A stretch of DNA of 7,530 nucleotides from an uncultured Muribaculaceae bacterium (GTDB lineage Bacteria > Bacteroidota > Bacteroidia > Bacteroidales > Muribaculaceae). Below are positions 6,186 to 7,530 of the stretch, in pieces. Below the pieces are notes generated by a model, which saw only the letters and a program-made list of their open reading frames with translations, was not told the origin of the DNA and made no database searches. Each line of letters starts with the position of its first letter. The first letter of the stretch is position 1. The position numbers and the translations under genes were made by a program. The stretch spans positions 1 through 7,530 of the forward strand of contig CAJUIJ010000122.1 of the NCBI GenBank assembly GCA_910586175.1, in the 5' to 3' direction.

Positions 6186-6193
6186 GAAGTGAC

Positions 6194-7459
6194 ATGGACA
6201 TAGACAAGAAAAGATATTGCTCTTCAGGCGGGTGCCCGCGTGGCAAGATGTATGCCAGCAACTGGCTCGACGGCATCTCAGACGGCTCTGACTATGACAC
6301 CGTGGAGGTGACGTTCAAGAACACGCGCAACGGATTCTACAGCAACCCGGATCATCTTGAGCTGCACATAGGCGACATTGTGGCCGTTGAGGGAAATCCC
6401 GGCCATGATATAGGCCGGGTGAGCATGGTAGGCAAGCTCGTCAAGCTCCAGATGCGCAAGCATGGCGTCAAAGACGATGCCGTGCTCAAGAGCGTGTTTC
6501 GTCACGCCACCCAGGCTGACATAGAGAAATTCGAGGAGGCACGCTCGCGCGAGCACAGCACCATGATAAAGTCGCGCAAGATAGCCGAAGACCTTGAACT
6601 CAACATGAAAATCGGCGATGTGGAATACCAAGGCGACGGCGCCAAGGCTATATTTTACTACATAGCCGACGAACGCGTGGACTTCCGCAAGCTGATACGC
6701 ATATTGGCAGACACGTTCAAGATCCGCGTGGAAATGAAACAGATCGGCGCACGCCAGGAAGCCGGCCGCATAGGTGGCATCGGCCCCTGCGGACGCCCCC
6801 TCTGCTGCTCATCGTGGATGACTCACTTTGTCTCCGTAGGCACAGGAGCGGCACGCGTGCAAGACCTTTCGATGAACCCCCAGAAACTTGCCGGTCAGTG
6901 CGCAAAACTGAAATGCTGCCTCAACTTCGAGACCGACACCTACGCCGAGGCCATAAAGAAACTCCCCGGCAAGGATGTCGTGCTACAGACACTCGACACC
7001 GACTACTTCCTGTTCAAGCAAGATATTCTGGCCGGAACCCTCACCTACTCCACCGACAAGCGAATCCCGGCCAATCTCGTCACCATAACCTCCCAACGCG
7101 CCTTCGAAATCATAGAGCTTAACCGCAAGGGAGAAAAAGTGGACAACTTGCTGCCCGAAGAAGAGGTTAAGGAAGCCGAAAAACCGAAGACACTCGACCT
7201 GGCCGAACAAGAGAGTATAACGCGCTTTGACAAGTCTAAACGTAAGAAAAAGAAAAAAGGCACCGAAAACAAAGACCGCCAACCCAAACAGCAACAGCCG
7301 AAACAACAGCCGAAGCAACAGCAACCTCAAAAGCAGCAACCGAAGCAGCAGCAAGGTAGACACAACGGTCAGCAGCCACACCCCCGCAACAGGCAAGGCA
7401 ACCAGCGCCGCAAGGGTTCGGTCTCCGCAACCGACAAACCACAAAAGGAGAACTCTTAG
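6194..7459 (+). CDS. ricT: RicT-like PSP1 domain protein (putative RNase Y regulatory partner)
   Basis: Members of the PSP1/YaaT (RicT) family act in Bacillus subtilis with RicA and RicF in an iron-sulphur Y-complex that directs RNase Y to certain transcripts. In this 421-residue protein the PSP1 core lies at about 30-250. It carries the family signatures ARQEAGRIGGIGPCGRPLCC and LAGQCAKLKCCLNFE. Cysteines at 199, 204, 205, 236, 241 and 242 sit where the family has its conserved cluster ligands, and C9 and C14 form an extra N-terminal pair (YCSSGGCPRG). Residues about 250-335 are a further conserved-looking part. From about 336 to the end the chain is disordered and strongly basic: a Lys-run, then PKQQ repeats, then an Arg/Asn/Gln-rich end. 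Bacillus RicT is about 275 residues, so this tail is an addition. It follows rny by 33 bases and is very likely co-transcribed. The symbol rests on family and context; the function in this phylum is inferred. Confidence 0.85.
   Translation: MDIDKKRYCSSGGCPRGKMYASNWLDGISDGSDYDTVEVTFKNTRNGFYSNPDHLELHIGDIVAVEGNPGHDIGRVSMVGKLVKLQMRKHGVKDDAVLKSVFRHATQADIEKFEEARSREHSTMIKSRKIAEDLELNMKIGDVEYQGDGAKAIFYYIADERVDFRKLIRILADTFKIRVEMKQIGARQEAGRIGGIGPCGRPLCCSSWMTHFVSVGTGAARVQDLSMNPQKLAGQCAKLKCCLNFETDTYAEAIKKLPGKDVVLQTLDTDYFLFKQDILAGTLTYSTDKRIPANLVTITSQRAFEIIELNRKGEKVDNLLPEEEVKEAEKPKTLDLAEQESITRFDKSKRKKKKKGTENKDRQPKQQQPKQQPKQQQPQKQQPKQQQGRHNGQQPHPRNRQGNQRRKGSVSATDKPQKENS
7283..7354 (+). repeat. Degenerate PKQQ-coding repeat in the ricT tail
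   Basis: These 72 bases encode residues 364-387 of the RicT-like protein as irregular units of P-K-Q-Q or P-K-Q-Q-Q, with CAA/CAG and AAA/AAG alternating. The unit length is 12-15 bases, so gain or loss of units keeps the reading frame. Such tracts often differ in length between strains. The run of Lys codons just upstream (near 7243-7258) is also A-rich and slippage-prone. Confidence 0.75.
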
Positions 7460-7501
7460 AGTGTGTTTGAATTTAAATGTTTTTATCACAAAGAGGAAAT
7501 T

Positions 7502-7530
7502 TTGAGTGATTTTCGCGAGTTGAAGAAGGA
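7502..7530 (+). CDS. Possible start of a downstream gene (cut by window end)
   Basis: After the ricT stop the only + strand frame still open at the window edge could begin at TTG 7502, reading M-S-D-F-R-E-L-K-K. AGAGGA (7492-7497) lies four bases upstream and could serve as a ribosome binding site, uncommon for this phylum. A GTG at 7463 in the same frame is an alternative start. Only nine complete codons are visible, so neither identity nor reality can be established. In Bacteroides, from memory, gldH often follows the PSP1 gene, but this start does not look like a lipoprotein signal. Confidence 0.25.

Noticed and set aside
5698..6276. Antisense open frame of 192 codons over the rny 3' end
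   Set aside because: A shadow of rny; no promoter, no recognisable domain, and it spans the rny-ricT boundary.
6983..7489. Antisense open frame with an apparent hydrophobic Leu/Arg-rich stretch
   Set aside because: The Leu-rich run is the complement of the CAG/CAA and AAG codons of the ricT tail, not a real membrane segment.
7227..7505. + strand frame over the ricT tail and beyond, Asn/Ser-rich
   Set aside because: Frame-shifted reading of the PKQQ repeat; it extends past ricT only by chance.

Overview
The window looks like chromosome of an anaerobic Bacteroidota, most likely order Bacteroidales (a Muribaculaceae-like lineage is my guess, not proven). Four things point there: a Bacteroidota-type LptD; two promoters that fit the Bacteroides consensus TTTG-N19-TAnnTTTG exactly; A-rich leaders with little Shine-Dalgarno signal; and a PSP1/RicT protein with a long basic Gln/Lys/Pro tail. 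All recognised genes lie on the + strand.

Layout. (1) 1-683: the C-terminal part of a type I restriction-modification specificity subunit (HsdS), cut by the left edge of the window. Its conserved central segment is GC-rich and the target-recognition domain after it is AT-rich, as expected for a recombining, possibly phase-variable locus. (2) 684-870: a non-coding spacer with AACGTTAA repeats, a consensus promoter at 757-787, a leader hairpin and a short tandem repeat, all upstream of lptD. (3) 871-3678: lptD, the outer-membrane LPS translocon barrel, beginning at a TTG codon. (4) 3679-3816: spacer with a hairpin across the lptD stop codon, a second inverted repeat, and a consensus promoter at 3771-3801. 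(5) 3817-7459: a co-directional cluster of a small coiled-coil protein, zapA, rny (RNase Y) and a ricT-like PSP1 gene. The 171-base gap between zapA and rny folds on paper into a branched RNA and is a candidate non-coding RNA. (6) 7460-7530: the probable start of another gene, cut by the right edge.

How the genes may work together. lptD is a single envelope-biogenesis gene with its own promoter, next to a variable defence locus. The second cluster pairs a Z-ring factor (ZapA) and a small coiled-coil partner candidate with the membrane-anchored endonuclease RNase Y and RicT, a subunit of the complex that directs RNase Y in Bacillus subtilis. The rny-ricT adjacency, with 33 bases between them, is the most informative context here: it suggests the RNase Y-RicT link also holds in Bacteroidota. 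I found no insertion sequence, CRISPR array, tRNA or rRNA. No wholly new system is evident; the best candidates for something undescribed are the zapA-rny intergenic RNA, the coiled-coil protein before zapA, and the rny/ricT unit.
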